From Sphingomonas suaedae (GTDB lineage Bacteria; Pseudomonadota; Alphaproteobacteria; Sphingomonadales; Sphingomonadaceae): a stretch of 64,000 nt of DNA. The DNA is taken from contig NZ_CP042239.1 in assembly GCF_007833215.1 (NCBI RefSeq), forward strand, positions 558,001 through 622,000, in the 5' to 3' direction. Positions within the stretch are counted from its first letter, which is position 1, and every line of letters starts with the position of its first letter. A program made the translations under genes and the position numbers. The notes below the pieces were generated by a model that saw nothing but the letters and a program-made list of their open reading frames with translations, made no database searches and was not told where the DNA came from. Positions 49,361-60,007 of this stretch are shown piece by piece.

Positions 49361-52257
49361 ATGGCGATCTACCATTTCTCGGCCAAAGTCATCTCGCGCG
49401 CCGCTGGTTCATCCGCACTGGCGTCCGCCGCCTATCGCTCGGCGTCGCGGCTGCACGACCAGCGGCTCGACCGGCATCATGACTTCTCGAACAAGACGGG
49501 GGTCGTACACTCGGAAGTGATGCTGCCGGACGGCGCGCCCGAGCATCTCTCGGACGCGAAGAGCTTTGGAACGCTGTCGAGGCCGCCGAGCTGAGAAAGG
49601 ACGCGCAGCTTGCCCGCGAGATCGAGTTCGCGATTCCCCGCGAGATGACCAAGGAACAGGGCATCGAGCTCGCCCGGGACTTTGTGCGCGAGGAGTTCGT
49701 CGCGCGCGGGATGATCGCCGATCTCAACGTGCATTGGGATATCGGTGCCGACGGCCTCGCCAAGCCGCACGCGCATGTGATGCTCACGATGCGCGGGGTT
49801 GGCGAGGACGGGTTCGGCAAGAAGAACCGCGATTGGAACCGCACCGACCTTCTCGAGAAATGGCGCGAGCGTTGGAGTGAGCACGTCAACGAGCGGCTTG
49901 CCCAACTGGATATCGACGCGCGGATCGATCACCGATCCTTGGAGGCGCAGGGGATCGACCTTGAACCGCAGCACAAGATCGGCCCGGCTGCATCTCGCAT
50001 GGCGGCACAGGGCCTCGAGTCCGAGCGCGCCGCCGAGCACCTCGAAATCGCCCGCTCCAATGGGGACAAGATCATCGCCACCCCGAGCCTGGCGCTCGAC
50101 GCGATCACGCGCACCCAGGCAACCTTCACGACGCGTGACCTCGCCATTTTCGCGCATCGGCATAGCGACGGGAAGGACCAGTTCGACCGCGTGATGGCGG
50201 CGGTGCGCGGCGCGCCAGAGCTCGTCGCGCTCGGTAAAGACGGGCGTGGCGACGACCGGTTTACCAGCCGCGATATGATCGAGATCGAGCGGCGGCTGGA
50301 GCGCGCGACCGAAGCCCTGGCCAATCGCGACCGGTACGCCGTCGCGGAGCGCCATCGCGATCTTGCGCAGGCACGTGCGGCGGCGCGCGGCATGTTCCTC
50401 TCGCCCGAGCAGCGCAGCGCGTTCGAACACGTCACCGATGCGAAGGGGTTGGGGGTCGTCGTTGGGTACGCGGGCACGGGCAAGTCAGCGATGCTCGGGG
50501 TAGCGCGCGAGGCTTGGGAGAGCGCGGGCTATTCGGTGCAAGGCATCGCGCTGTCCGGCATCGCCGCCGAGAACCTTGAGAGCGGCTCCGGTATCGCATC
50601 GCGAACGATTGCGAGCTTAGAGCATCAATGGGCGCAGGATCGCGAGCTGCTTACCAGCCGCGATGTGCTGGTGGTCGACGAAGCCGGGATGATCGGCACG
50701 CGCCAGATGGAGCGCGTACTGACTGAGGCTGAGAAACGCGGTGCAAAGGTCGTACTGGTCGGCGACCCCGAACAGCTTCAGGCGATTGAGGCGGGCGCGG
50801 CGTTCCGCGCGACCGCAGAGCGGCACGGCAGCGTCGAGATCACCCAGATCCGCCGCCAGCGCGAGGACTGGCAGCGCGACGCAACACGGCACCTCGCGAC
50901 CGGCCAAACCGGCGAGGCGATCAAGGCCTATCAGGACCATGACGCCGCGCACGCCGCCGCGACGCGAGACGGGGCGCGCGGTGCGCTGATCGACCGTTGG
51001 GATCGAGACCGGATCGCCAAACCTGACGCTTCGCGCATCATCCTTGCCCATACGCGTGACGAGGTGCAGGCGCTCAACACCACTGCGCGCGATCGGCTGC
51101 GCACCGCAGGCGCCCTTGGCGACGATGTGACGATCGCGACCGAGCGAGGGGCACGCGAGTTTGCAGCCGGCGACCGCATCATGTTCCTGCGGAACGAGCG
51201 CGACCTCGGCGTGAAGAATGGAACGCTCGGCACGGTGGAAAGCACGAGCCAGGTTCGCATGGCGGTGCAACTCGATGATGGCCGGTCGATCGCGTTTGAT
51301 ATCAAGGACTATGCGAGCATCGACCACGGCTACGCCGCTACGATCCACAAGGCACAGGGGATGACAGTCGATCGTACCCATGTGCTCGCGACACCGGGCA
51401 TGGATAGCCACTCGGCCTACGTTGCGCTGTCGCGCCATCGCGACCGCGTCGATCTGCACCATGGGCAGGATGACTTTGCCGATCACGGCAGGCTTGTTCG
51501 CATACTTTCGCGCGAACGCGCCAAGGATATGGCGAGCGACTATGCTCGGGAACCGGAGCGGCAATTCGCCGAGCGGCGCGGTATCGCCTTCCGCCGACGC
51601 ATTGCCGAGCTGGCACGCAAGATGCCCGAGAAGGTGCGCGGCATGTTCGACGGATTACGGCTTCCGGTCCAACGGCCCGTCGAACCTGCCAGGCCCACTG
51701 AAGACGAAGCGCGGCAGACGCGAAGGAACATCGTCCAACGGCACGCCCGCGCGGTGGTCAGCATCTTTGAGAGCTTCGACAAAGGCGACGCCGCGAGCCC
51801 CGAGCAGGCGAACGAAATCCGCGCAGCGCGCAAGGACCTGAATGCGATCACCGAGCACGCGTCGGTCGATCTTGAGAACGCGTACAAGAAGGACCGGGGG
51901 CTTGCCCGCGAAGCGGCGGGCGGTGACTTCAGGCGAACCAACCAAGCAATGCAGCTTGAAGCCGAGCTGCGCACGAGCCCCGCCCGACGCGCTGACCAGT
52001 TCGTCGAGCGATGGAAGACGCTCACCGCTCAGGCCCAGCGCGCCTATGTGACGGGAGATTACGGGGGCCGTAAGTCCGCGCAGAACGCTATGGCCGAGAT
52101 GGCCCGAAGCCTTGAGCGCGACCCGCAAATGGAATCCGTCCTTGCGAGTCGAAAGGCTCAGTTGGGGATCTCGATTGAGACCGGCCGCCGGCTGGGTGCC
52201 GAGCTGGCATTCAATCACGGGATCGATTTCGGACGTGGGCGCGGCATCGGTCGATGA
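49361..52257 (+). pseudogene. traA: TraA relaxase-helicase (MobA/MobL type), one-base frameshift near the N-terminus
   Basis: The frame from ATG 49361 begins MAIYHFSAKVISRAAGSSALASAAYRSASRLHDQRLDRHHDFSNKTGVVHSEVMLP, the signature of TraA/MobA relaxases. At about 49553-49557 one base is missing and the protein continues in another frame as ELWNAVEAAELRKDAQLAREIEFAIPREMTKEQGIELARDF. The relaxase metal site is in KPHAHVMLTMR. Helicase motifs follow: Walker A GYAGTGKSA, Walker B VLVVDEAGMIG, and AATIHKAQGMTVDRTHV. The C-terminal 250 residues are helical. The repaired product would be about 966 residues, the family size. In Ti-type systems TraA nicks oriT and unwinds the strand. A functional start inside the second frame would lose the catalytic Tyr region. 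Confidence 0.85.
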
Positions 52258-52423
52258 CGCGTTTGGGTCCGCTTCTCGCCCCAATCTACGGTCGTCGCGT
52301 GCGCTTGGGGCAATCCCGAAAGCGGCCATCGCCCAAGCGTTGCTGAATGCCTGCCAATTTGGCATCGAGGATATGCGTTCAGGGAGATCACCAGCACTTG
52401 CTGAACCGACCCTAAGTTGAGCA

Positions 52424-53356
52424 TTACGAGGCTTCGGCGCAGCCCTTGCGTAGTTCCCCCCGGACCTTCAACTCGACCGCAAACGGATACCGCTTGTCAG
52501 ACATTCCATCCGAACAGCCCCGTTCGGCCCGAGCCCTGAGCTCAAACAGTTGCCCATCCAACGTGCCCGACCAGGTCTCGCCGTTCGGCCTGTTGGCGTA
52601 GCGTGTCCATATCCGCGTGCCGTTCTGATCCTCCGGGTGGGAATAAACGACACAGCGGCCGTCGATCCGTGCAGCCCAGAAGGGTTCGGTGCCAACTGCA
52701 CGGCGGGGTGCTACGCGGATAGACTTCCCGCTCTGTACGGAGCAGGCGCTCACAGCCCCCTTTGCCTGGGGGCTGGGCTGGGTCGATGCGACTGGCTTCT
52801 TGCTGCAAGCAGTAACGAAGGTGCGAGACAGAGTCGGCGGCGGCGCAGGATGGGGTCCGCTCGATTGCGCGCCATAGTTGGCTGAAAGACGGCCGCCGAT
52901 GAGTGCCGCGAGATTTCCCGGCACCCGCCCAGTACCCGTTACACCGCCACGCTGCGCATCGCCACGGGTATCGGCCACGAGTGCTGCAGCATCGTCGGCA
53001 CTTCCAAAGGAAAGTCGTTCTTCGCTGTCAATCGGCCGGAAGCCTGGAACATTGACGAGGAGCCGATCTTCTCCGCCGGGGCAGAACAGGCGCAGAACGG
53101 CGCTTCTGTCTGCCCGCAGCAGCGCCAGTACAACTCCTTGGCCGGTCTGCTGCAGGGACCACCGTTCGACCATGCCTGTCCCGCTATCAGGTTCCTGAGA
53201 AATCGACGACGCGGGCGAGGGGGAAGCGGCTGCAGCCGTGGCCGAAGGCTGCGGGTCCGCCCCATCTTGGGGTTTTCCGCAAGATGCCAACGACGCCGCA
53301 GTAATCACGATCAAAGCTGAACGCACTGCTTCGGTTCCCTTCGAAAGACTGTTCAT
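52424..53356 (-). CDS. Lipoprotein with C-terminal GTEPFW (COG3650-like) domain
   Basis: A 310-residue predicted lipoprotein. With the ATG at 53356 the N-terminus ends in the lipobox LASC (Cys about residue 26). A low-complexity linker rich in Ala, Ser and Pro follows (about 30-65). The C-terminal 110 residues contain GTEPFWAARIDGRCVVYSHPEDQNGTRIWTRY and RGCSDGMSDKRYPFAVELKV, a domain common in small alphaproteobacterial envelope proteins (COG3650-like). Role unknown. It converges with the traA gene and probably marks the return to chromosomal sequence. Confidence 0.72.
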   Translation of the reverse strand: MNSLSKGTEAVRSALIVITAASLASCGKPQDGADPQPSATAAAASPSPASSISQEPDSGTGMVERWSLQQTGQGVVLALLRADRSAVLRLFCPGGEDRLLVNVPGFRPIDSEERLSFGSADDAAALVADTRGDAQRGGVTGTGRVPGNLAALIGGRLSANYGAQSSGPHPAPPPTLSRTFVTACSKKPVASTQPSPQAKGAVSACSVQSGKSIRVAPRRAVGTEPFWAARIDGRCVVYSHPEDQNGTRIWTRYANRPNGETWSGTLDGQLFELRARAERGCSDGMSDKRYPFAVELKVRGELRKGCAEAS

Positions 53357-53773
53357 GCGGTAAGATAAAGCAGCAATGCGTTCAATCACGCGTCGGCGCG
53401 GGCATCATTCGAGCTGTCCTCGTCGAAAGGTTCTGTGTGCTGCGCCGTGCTGGCCGCTTCGCGCCCTGTTCTCGACCCCGCCGAGTGCCCACCGGCGCTT
53501 CCCATAGCCATCGTTCATTCAGGCGATCCCTTCATCTAGGAGCGGACCACCAGCGTTCGCTTCTTCCGGGGCGCCTACCACAAGACGAGATACGCGTTGA
53601 GCAATCCGGCGTGGCCTTGAAGGTGCGGCATCCGAGCATCAGCTGCAAGTCACGCCTGCGAATGGCCGAACTGGCGCCTTGCTTTGACATACGGATACTG
53701 CGCAAAGTAGGTCTATCGATCGCTATCGACCGAACACGCCGACGGGAGCCTTGCGGGCTTGATGTGGAGTCGA
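53357..53773. other. Intergenic region between lipoprotein and ydbH-like genes
   Basis: A 417-base divergent gap that should hold promoters for the lipoprotein gene (minus) and the ydbH operon (plus). A 120-codon open frame at 53437-53799 has Arg-rich, non-conserved composition and no ribosome site, so I do not call it. No known operator seen. Confidence 0.45.
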
Positions 53774-56700
53774 ATGACAGAGTCGGCAGAGCGCGTTGAT
53801 GAGCCGGAGCGGATGCGGCCCCCGCGACGGTGGGGGCGTTTGTTGCTCGCGCTTTTTCTCCTGCTGCTGGCCGTCCTGTCGGCTTCCTGGGTTCAACGGC
53901 GCACTATCGCTCGCGACTTCATTGATGCTGAACTGACTCGTCTGGGCGTCCCGGCGCGGTACGAGATCAGCCAGTTGTCGCCCTGGCGACAGCGTCTGAG
54001 GAATGTGGTCATTGGCGACGCGCGCCGCCCCGATCTCGTGGCGGATTGGGTGGAGATCCAGACTGCGCTCGCGCCTTGGCGAGCCGATGTGCTTGCCGTG
54101 CGCGCGGGACGCGTCCGCCTCCGGGGAAGACTCGTGAACGGCACTTTGTCGCTCGGCACGATTGATCGTCTGCTCCCGCCCCCGTCTGGAAAGCCGTTCG
54201 CGCTGCCTGCCTTGATTGTGGACGTAGCCGACGCGCAGATCGCGCTCGATACGCCAGCGGGCGCCGTGCAGCTCGCTATCGCGGGCGAGGGGATGCTGAA
54301 TGACGGTTTTCGCGGCTCGCTAGGGCTGGCCTCTCGCCGTGTTGCGCTGGCGGGATGCACCATCGAGGAACCAAGGGCGCAGCTTGTGCTACGCATCCGC
54401 AAAGGACAGCCCGATATCGATGGACCTGCCTCTGCAAATTCGGCCAGCTGTGCTCAGGGCCGCGTGCTTTCGCCCAGGCTCATAGCGCAAGCGCGGCTGA
54501 ATGCGTCGCTCGATCAATGGAAAGGAAAGGCGCGGTTTCAAGGCGAGCGGTTCGATCAGCCAGGGCTACGTTTCTCAGCCTTGCGCGGAAACGTCTCCTT
54601 CCATGGCGGAGGTGCGGGGACGAGCGGAACCCTGGCTTTGGAATCCGGTGCTTTCGACGTGCACGGCAACAGCGGGAAGTCTGCTGCCCTTGACGGGCGT
54701 TACGTCCAGGGAAGCTCGGGGCTGGAATTTCGCGGCCAGGTGGCAACGCGGTCGGTCGCGCTGGCGCCCGCCACCCTCGCGCGGTTCCGGCAGGCCAGCA
54801 ATGATCTGCAAAGCGGCCCACTTCAACCGATCGTCAATGCGGTGGCCCAAGCCGCGACAGGCGCTGCGCGATCGTTCGACGCGCAGGGGGGCCTCCATTT
54901 GACCTATTCCGATGGCCGGGGCGCTTTGAAGCTGTCGCGGGTCGTTCTCAGCGCTGCAAGCGGCGCGCGCCTGACGTTCGATGGCGACGCGCGCGCCGCA
55001 TTCGGGAAACGGGCTTCACCTCTGCAGGCCGAAGGAACGCTTGCGTTGCGCGGCGGCGGTCTCCCCGAAGCCGTGATGCGGGTTTCGCAGGGGCAGGGCG
55101 AAATCCGCGGCAGCGCGTTCGTCAAACCCTATGCGGTCGGCGGATCGCAGATTTCGCTCGCCGACATCGCATTTCGGCTGCGCGGGGAGGACGGCGAGGC
55201 AAGTACCCTGGCGATTTTCACCGGCACGCTGCCGCAGGGCCGAGTGGAACAGCTCATACTTCCGCTCAGCGCGCGATGGCGAGCGGGGTCGTTGCTCGTA
55301 AATCCCTCCTGCACGCGGGCAAGCTTCCGGCGGCTGGCGATCGGAAGCGTCATACTTGCGCCCAACAGCCTGTCGCTCTGCCCGATTGGCTCGGCCATGG
55401 TTCAGGTAGATCGAAACGGTCTGGGCGGCGGCATCCAGATCCGCCAGCCTCGCTTCACCGGCGCGCTCGGCGAAAGCGCCCTCAGCGTCGCTGCGGATCA
55501 CGCGCGATTCGATATCGGCCAGCAGCGATTCTCACTGGCCGGTGCAGCCCTGCGGCTCGTCGGTACCAGCGAAACGCGGCTCGACGTGGCGCAGCTCTCG
55601 GGCACCTTGGCGAACAGCCGGGCGGGCCGTTTTTCCGGCCTCTCGGCGCAGATGAGCGGGGTGCCGCTATTGCTCTCGGGGGGTGAGGGCGATTGGGCGC
55701 TCGATCGTGACACGCTGAAGCTCACCGGTGCGCTCCAGGTGCGCGATGCGAACGAACCGGTGCGCTTCCATCCGCTCGCGACCCCCGACGCCGAAGTCCG
55801 CGTCGTCAGCGACACTGTCACCGCAACTGCAACGCTGAACATGTTGGAGGGAGGTGCCAGGATCGCAGACGTGCGGATCGACCATGATCTGAACGAGGGC
55901 CGCGGCTCTGCGGTGATCGGCGTGCGCGACCTCCGCTTCGCCCAGGCGGGCCTCCAGCCCCACAACATCACGCCGCTGACCTTCGGCCTGATCGCCGATG
56001 TTGACGGCACGGTCTCCGGCGAGGGGAAGATCGCCTGGTCCGATGCAGACGTCACCAGTAGTGGCACCTTCACGACCCGAGACATGGACCTCGCCGCCGC
56101 CTTCGGCCCGGTACGTGGCCTCACTACCGAGTTGCAATTCGCGGACCTTCTCGGCATGCGCACCGCGCCGGGCCAGACCGGCACGGTGGCGGAGATCAAC
56201 CCCGGCGTGCCCGTCGTCGACGGAAAATTCCGTTTCCAGATCCTGGACAGTCAGCGCGTGCAGATCGAAAGCGCGCGCTGGCCCTTCGCCGGGGGCGAAC
56301 TGGTCCTTGAACCAACGCTTCTGGATTTCTCCGAAAGCCGCGAGCGCCGGATGACTTTTCGCGTAGTAGGGGCCGATGCGGCACTGTTCCTGAAGGAAAT
56401 GGAGTTCGGCAATATCAGCGCCACCGGCACGTTCGACGGGACCCTCCCCATCATTTTCGACGCGCAGGGCGGCCGTATCGAAGGCGGCATACTGACTGCC
56501 CGAGGGGGCGGGTCCCTCGCTTATATCGGCGAAGTCACCCGCCATGACCTCGGCTTTTGGGGCAATATGGCGTTCCAGGCGCTCCGCTCGCTCGATTATC
56601 GCAGCCTCTCGATCGATATGAACGGGTCGCTCGCCGGCAACATGGTGACGGAGATCCGCTTCGCCGGAGTCAGCCAGGGTGAGGGTGCCAAGTCCAACTT

Positions 56701-56929
56701 CCTGGTCCGTCGGTTGGCGCGATTGCCCTTCATATTCGACATTCGGATAAGCGCGCCCTTTCAGCAACTGCTGGACTCGGTCCAATCCTGGTACGAGCCC
56801 AGCCGGCTGATCGAGCGCAATTTGCCCGCTTTGCTCGAAGCGGAGGGCGGGGCGGAGGGACTGCAACCGCAGGAGAAACCCGTTCAGCAGTCCGAAAGCG
56901 GCGATGTGCGAAGAGAGGAGCAGAAATGA
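53774..56929 (+). CDS. ydbH: YdbH-like AsmA-superfamily intermembrane protein
   Basis: A 1051-residue envelope protein. One N-terminal helix (about residues 20-42, RLLLALFLLLLAVLSASW) anchors it in the inner membrane; the rest is beta-rich and repetitive, as in the YdbH/TamB/YhdP bridge family. The C-terminal part (GNISATGTFDGTLPIIFDAQGGRIEGGILTARGGGSLAYIG ... GNMVTEIRFAGVSQGEGAKSNFLVRRLARLPFIFDIRISAPFQQLLDSVQSWYEPSRL) is typical of YdbH. ATG 53774 follows GGAG. In E. coli YdbH forms a lipid bridge with the lipoprotein YnbE; both ynbE- and ydbL-like genes follow here with overlaps, which supports the assignment. Confidence 0.88.
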   Translation: MTESAERVDEPERMRPPRRWGRLLLALFLLLLAVLSASWVQRRTIARDFIDAELTRLGVPARYEISQLSPWRQRLRNVVIGDARRPDLVADWVEIQTALAPWRADVLAVRAGRVRLRGRLVNGTLSLGTIDRLLPPPSGKPFALPALIVDVADAQIALDTPAGAVQLAIAGEGMLNDGFRGSLGLASRRVALAGCTIEEPRAQLVLRIRKGQPDIDGPASANSASCAQGRVLSPRLIAQARLNASLDQWKGKARFQGERFDQPGLRFSALRGNVSFHGGGAGTSGTLALESGAFDVHGNSGKSAALDGRYVQGSSGLEFRGQVATRSVALAPATLARFRQASNDLQSGPLQPIVNAVAQAATGAARSFDAQGGLHLTYSDGRGALKLSRVVLSAASGARLTFDGDARAAFGKRASPLQAEGTLALRGGGLPEAVMRVSQGQGEIRGSAFVKPYAVGGSQISLADIAFRLRGEDGEASTLAIFTGTLPQGRVEQLILPLSARWRAGSLLVNPSCTRASFRRLAIGSVILAPNSLSLCPIGSAMVQVDRNGLGGGIQIRQPRFTGALGESALSVAADHARFDIGQQRFSLAGAALRLVGTSETRLDVAQLSGTLANSRAGRFSGLSAQMSGVPLLLSGGEGDWALDRDTLKLTGALQVRDANEPVRFHPLATPDAEVRVVSDTVTATATLNMLEGGARIADVRIDHDLNEGRGSAVIGVRDLRFAQAGLQPHNITPLTFGLIADVDGTVSGEGKIAWSDADVTSSGTFTTRDMDLAAAFGPVRGLTTELQFADLLGMRTAPGQTGTVAEINPGVPVVDGKFRFQILDSQRVQIESARWPFAGGELVLEPTLLDFSESRERRMTFRVVGADAALFLKEMEFGNISATGTFDGTLPIIFDAQGGRIEGGILTARGGGSLAYIGEVTRHDLGFWGNMAFQALRSLDYRSLSIDMNGSLAGNMVTEIRFAGVSQGEGAKSNFLVRRLARLPFIFDIRISAPFQQLLDSVQSWYEPSRLIERNLPALLEAEGGAEGLQPQEKPVQQSESGDVRREEQK

Positions 56930-57141
56930 GGTGGAGATGTTGGAGGGACGCTTTTTCAGTGTCCAATATGAGGCTGCTACTCGCGGGAGCCGCGATGATG
57001 GCGACTGGCGGGTGCATCAACGTTACTGCGCCGGATAAGCCGATCGTCATCAACCTCAACATCTCGATCACGCAGGAGGTCGTCTATCGTCTCGACAATA
57101 AGGCGAAGACACTGATCCAGCAAAATCCGGGGATATTCTGA
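56926..57141 (+). CDS. ynbE: YnbE-like lipoprotein
   Basis: A small outer-membrane lipoprotein, 71 residues from ATG 56926 (behind GAGGAG, overlapping the ydbH stop by four bases) or 57 from ATG 56968. Lipobox TGGC precedes INVTAPDKPIVINLNISITQEVVYRLDNKAKTLIQQNPGIF, which matches YnbE almost throughout. YnbE caps the YdbH bridge at the outer membrane by beta-strand stacking. The stop shares one base with the ydbL start. Confidence 0.88.
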   Translation: MRWRCWRDAFSVSNMRLLLAGAAMMATGGCINVTAPDKPIVINLNISITQEVVYRLDNKAKTLIQQNPGIF

Positions 57142-57509
57142 TGCGTAAGCTGCCCTTCTCCATCGCAATCGCGGCAATTTTGATGTCGGTTCCTGCGTTG
57201 GCGCAGCGCGACCCTGCCTATCAGGCGGCCCGCGAGCAAGGCCTGGTTGGTGAGCAGCCCGACGGCTATTTGGGTATCGTGGGATCGCCGACCCCCCAAT
57301 TGCGGGCGCTCGTCAACAACATCAATATCCAGCGCAAGAAGCAGTATACCGATCAGGCAGCGGCTGGATCCACCGTCGAGCAGATGGCGTTTGTGACCGG
57401 CTGCAACCTCATCATGCGCACAACGGTTGGCGAGAAGTACCGCACGCCGGACGGCCGATGGCTCACCCGGGGCAGCGAAGACCCTGTACGAGATCCGCGC
57501 TGCCTTTGA
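57141..57509 (+). CDS. ydbL: YdbL-like DUF1318 protein
   Basis: A 122-residue periplasmic protein. Signal peptide: about residues 1-21 (ends ALAQ). The mature part, RDPAYQAAREQGLVGEQPDGYLGIVGSPTPQLRALVNNINIQRKKQYTDQAA, has the DUF1318 signature of YdbL, which modulates YdbH-YnbE assembly in E. coli. It ends with a Cys-containing C-terminus that is longer than in E. coli. Starts on the last base of the ynbE stop. Confidence 0.88.
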   Translation: MRKLPFSIAIAAILMSVPALAQRDPAYQAAREQGLVGEQPDGYLGIVGSPTPQLRALVNNINIQRKKQYTDQAAAGSTVEQMAFVTGCNLIMRTTVGEKYRTPDGRWLTRGSEDPVRDPRCL

Positions 57510-57552
57510 AAACATGCCCATGTAGGTTGGTGTGCTTTGTCGGCCCGCAACG

Positions 57553-57567
57553 CTGGCGGACCGCCAG
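57553..57567. terminator. Short hairpin after ydbL
   Basis: CTGGCG-GAC-CGCCAG forms a perfect six-pair hairpin 43 bases beyond the ydbL stop. The following sequence has no clear T-run, so termination is only possible. Confidence 0.3.
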
Positions 57568-57798
57568 TCTGAATGCGCCCTCTCTTACTCAGCTTCACTG
57601 CGCGGAAGTCGGCTGTCGGCACGTTCTAGCCTACCTATTGCGGTCAAGTTCGCAAGAGGCGCGCAGCCGGAATGACCATTGGTCGGTGGAAGCGCGTTCG
57701 GCGGATTGCCGTTGCCCGACCGCGATTGTCAGTTTCATCGCGCCGGCCTGTTAGCTTGGCGGATATGCGGACCCTGAGCGGCACGCCATTGGCGCCTC

Positions 57799-58932
57799 CT
57801 AGGCAGACAGGCGTTGCGCGTCGCGAGGAGCATCGCTTTTATAGGCGGCGATGCCCCCGCCGGTGCGCTTTGCCCGAAGTAGTGCTTCGTCGGCGCGCGC
57901 GATGAGTTCGTCCAAATCGCGACCGTGCTGAGGATGTATCGCGTAGCCGACGCTTGTGCCGATCGAGATTTGATGGCCGAGGATCGAGTAGGACTCCGCG
58001 ACGGTGCGGGCGACGCGGCGTGCAAGTAGATCGGCTTCGCCGGGGTGCGCTCCTGCCTGGAGGAGTACGAACTCGTCGCCACCGATCCGCGCGGCGACAT
58101 CGCCTTCGCGCAGCACGCGGCGCAGCCGGTCGGATACCGCCTTGAGCAGCGCGTCCCCCACCGGATGGCCATGGGTGTCATTGACCGCCTTGAAGCGGTC
58201 GAGGTCGAGGCAATGCACGACCAGAAATCCGTCTTGGCCAGCACGGTCCATGACCCTGTCGTAAGCTTCGCGCAACGACAGGCGGTTCTCAAGACCAGTG
58301 AGCGCATCGACGCGCGCGAGGGTAGCGAACGCCGCGCGCGCGGTGATCTCGGCGGTGGCCACGCGATAGTTCCGCAACATGCTGTGGATGCCGCCCATGA
58401 GGAACAACAGCAGTAATGCTCCAACCGCGACATATGTCGGCTTCAAAGTGATCAAGGCTGCCGCGCCGGTCGGGATCACCGCCATCGCGATGCTCGGAAG
58501 CGCTATCCACGGGCGCAGAAAGATGCCTGCGGCAACGCCCGCAGCATAGCCGAATACCAGCCCGATCACGAGCATGTGCGATTCGGCGCCCGCGACATGA
58601 AATGCTCGTGTGCTGAACGCCCCGAAGATGGCAGCGAATGCGAGATAGGGGATGGCAAATAGCTGCTCGACATGACGCGCAGCGGAGAGATCGAACGCGT
58701 TACCGAGTGCGATCAGGCGATAGCGAAGCAGCACGTAAAGGCGCGCAACGACGGCCACGGCGCCCCCCGCGATCAGCAGTGTGAGGAGCGGGTCCCGGGT
58801 TTCGAGCGCGACAAGGGTGCCGACGCCCAGGAAAGCCATTGCCATGATGACGGTCGGCGTGAGCGTCGCAAAGAGCGAACGCACGATCGCGATATAAGTG
58901 GCTTCCGACAGACGTTTCGAACTAGCGAACAT
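57799..58932 (-). CDS. Diguanylate cyclase with membrane sensor domain (GGDEF)
   Basis: A 377-residue inner-membrane protein. Six hydrophobic helices (about residues 15-180) form an uncharacterised sensor. The C-terminal GGDEF domain runs from about 205: DALTGLENRLSLREAYDR, LDLDRFKAVNDTHGHPVGDALLKAV and the active-site RIGGDEFVLL (GGDEF at 285-289). The inhibitory I-site RxxD (REGD, 276-279) is intact, so it should make cyclic di-GMP and be feedback-inhibited. No EAL domain. Single gene, divergent from exonuclease III. Confidence 0.9.
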   Translation of the reverse strand: MFASSKRLSEATYIAIVRSLFATLTPTVIMAMAFLGVGTLVALETRDPLLTLLIAGGAVAVVARLYVLLRYRLIALGNAFDLSAARHVEQLFAIPYLAFAAIFGAFSTRAFHVAGAESHMLVIGLVFGYAAGVAAGIFLRPWIALPSIAMAVIPTGAAALITLKPTYVAVGALLLLFLMGGIHSMLRNYRVATAEITARAAFATLARVDALTGLENRLSLREAYDRVMDRAGQDGFLVVHCLDLDRFKAVNDTHGHPVGDALLKAVSDRLRRVLREGDVAARIGGDEFVLLQAGAHPGEADLLARRVARTVAESYSILGHQISIGTSVGYAIHPQHGRDLDELIARADEALLRAKRTGGGIAAYKSDAPRDAQRLSA

Positions 58933-59209
58933 TGGGGGGCCTCTTCGTGCCAGCCTAATCGTATGCCGTTAACGTTTCGTGCGATCTCAAATCTCTTGGC
59001 ATGGAGCGAGGCGTCGCTGGCCTTTGTCGCCGATAAGGAGGTGATCGACGCGACTGTCCAAAGGTCCAATGTTTGATTGGAGCAGGAGCGACGAAGGTAT
59101 AGTGCGATCTTTTCCCGCTGCGCTTAAGAGACCTTCTTCCTCCGCACGAATGCCCAACTTGAGTGCGCGCCATTTTGGAACGAGTAGCGCGCGCCCGCGT
59201 CTAACAGGG

Positions 59210-60007
59210 GTGAAAATCGCCACTTACAATGTAAACGGCGTCAATGGCCGCCTGCCCGTGCTGCTGCGCTGGCTGGAAGAGCGCCAGGCAGACGTCGTCG
59301 TCCTTCAGGAACTGAAGGCTGCGCAGGAGAATTTCCCCGAAAAAGCGATCCGCGATCTCGGCTATGATGTGGTCTGGCATGGCCAGAAGAGCTGGAACGG
59401 CGTCGCGATGTTGAGCCGGGTCGGCGATATTCAAGAGACCCGCCGGGGGCTTCCGGACGATCCCGATGAGACGCAGAGCCGCTACATCGAGGCGGCGGTG
59501 AACGGGGTGCTCATCGGCGGCCTTTACCTCCCGAACGGCAACCCGCGGCCAGGGCCGAAATTCGAGTATAAACTACGCTGGTTCGATCGGCTGATCGAAC
59601 ATGCCGCAAGCCTGCTCGAGTCCGAGTTGCCCGTGCTGCTTGCAGGTGACTTCAACGTGATGCCGACCGAGCAGGACGTGTACAAACCCGAACGCTGGCA
59701 CGATGATGCTCTGTTCGCGCCCGAGGTTCGCGCGCGCTTTTTCGAATTGACCGGGCAGGGCTGGACCGACGCCTTGCGGACGATCCATCCCGACGAGATT
59801 ATCTATACATTCTGGGACTATTTCCGGAACGCCTATGCGCGCAATGCCGGGCTCCGGATCGACCATCTGCTGCTCAGCCCTGCGCTTACCGATCGGCTGG
59901 TCGATGCGCAGGTCGACCATCATGTCCGCGGATGGGAGAAGACCAGCGACCACGCGCCGGTATGGATCGAGTTGTCCGACAAGCCCAGTCGCAGGCGTCG
60001 CACGTGA
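59210..60007 (+). CDS. xth: Exodeoxyribonuclease III / AP endonuclease
   Basis: A 265-residue EEP-fold nuclease of the Xth family. Key motifs: KIATYNVNGVNGRLP (Asn), VVVLQELKA (catalytic Glu), LPNGNP, LLAGDFNVMP (Asp/Asn), and the C-terminal TSDHAPVWIEL (Asp/His). I use the GTG at 59210 because family members begin MKIATxNVNGV; the longer frame has no similarity. It repairs abasic sites and 3' blocked ends. Its stop overlaps the start of the DNA ligase gene by four bases (GTGA), so the two repair enzymes are coexpressed. Confidence 0.92.
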   Translation: MKIATYNVNGVNGRLPVLLRWLEERQADVVVLQELKAAQENFPEKAIRDLGYDVVWHGQKSWNGVAMLSRVGDIQETRRGLPDDPDETQSRYIEAAVNGVLIGGLYLPNGNPRPGPKFEYKLRWFDRLIEHAASLLESELPVLLAGDFNVMPTEQDVYKPERWHDDALFAPEVRARFFELTGQGWTDALRTIHPDEIIYTFWDYFRNAYARNAGLRIDHLLLSPALTDRLVDAQVDHHVRGWEKTSDHAPVWIELSDKPSRRRRT

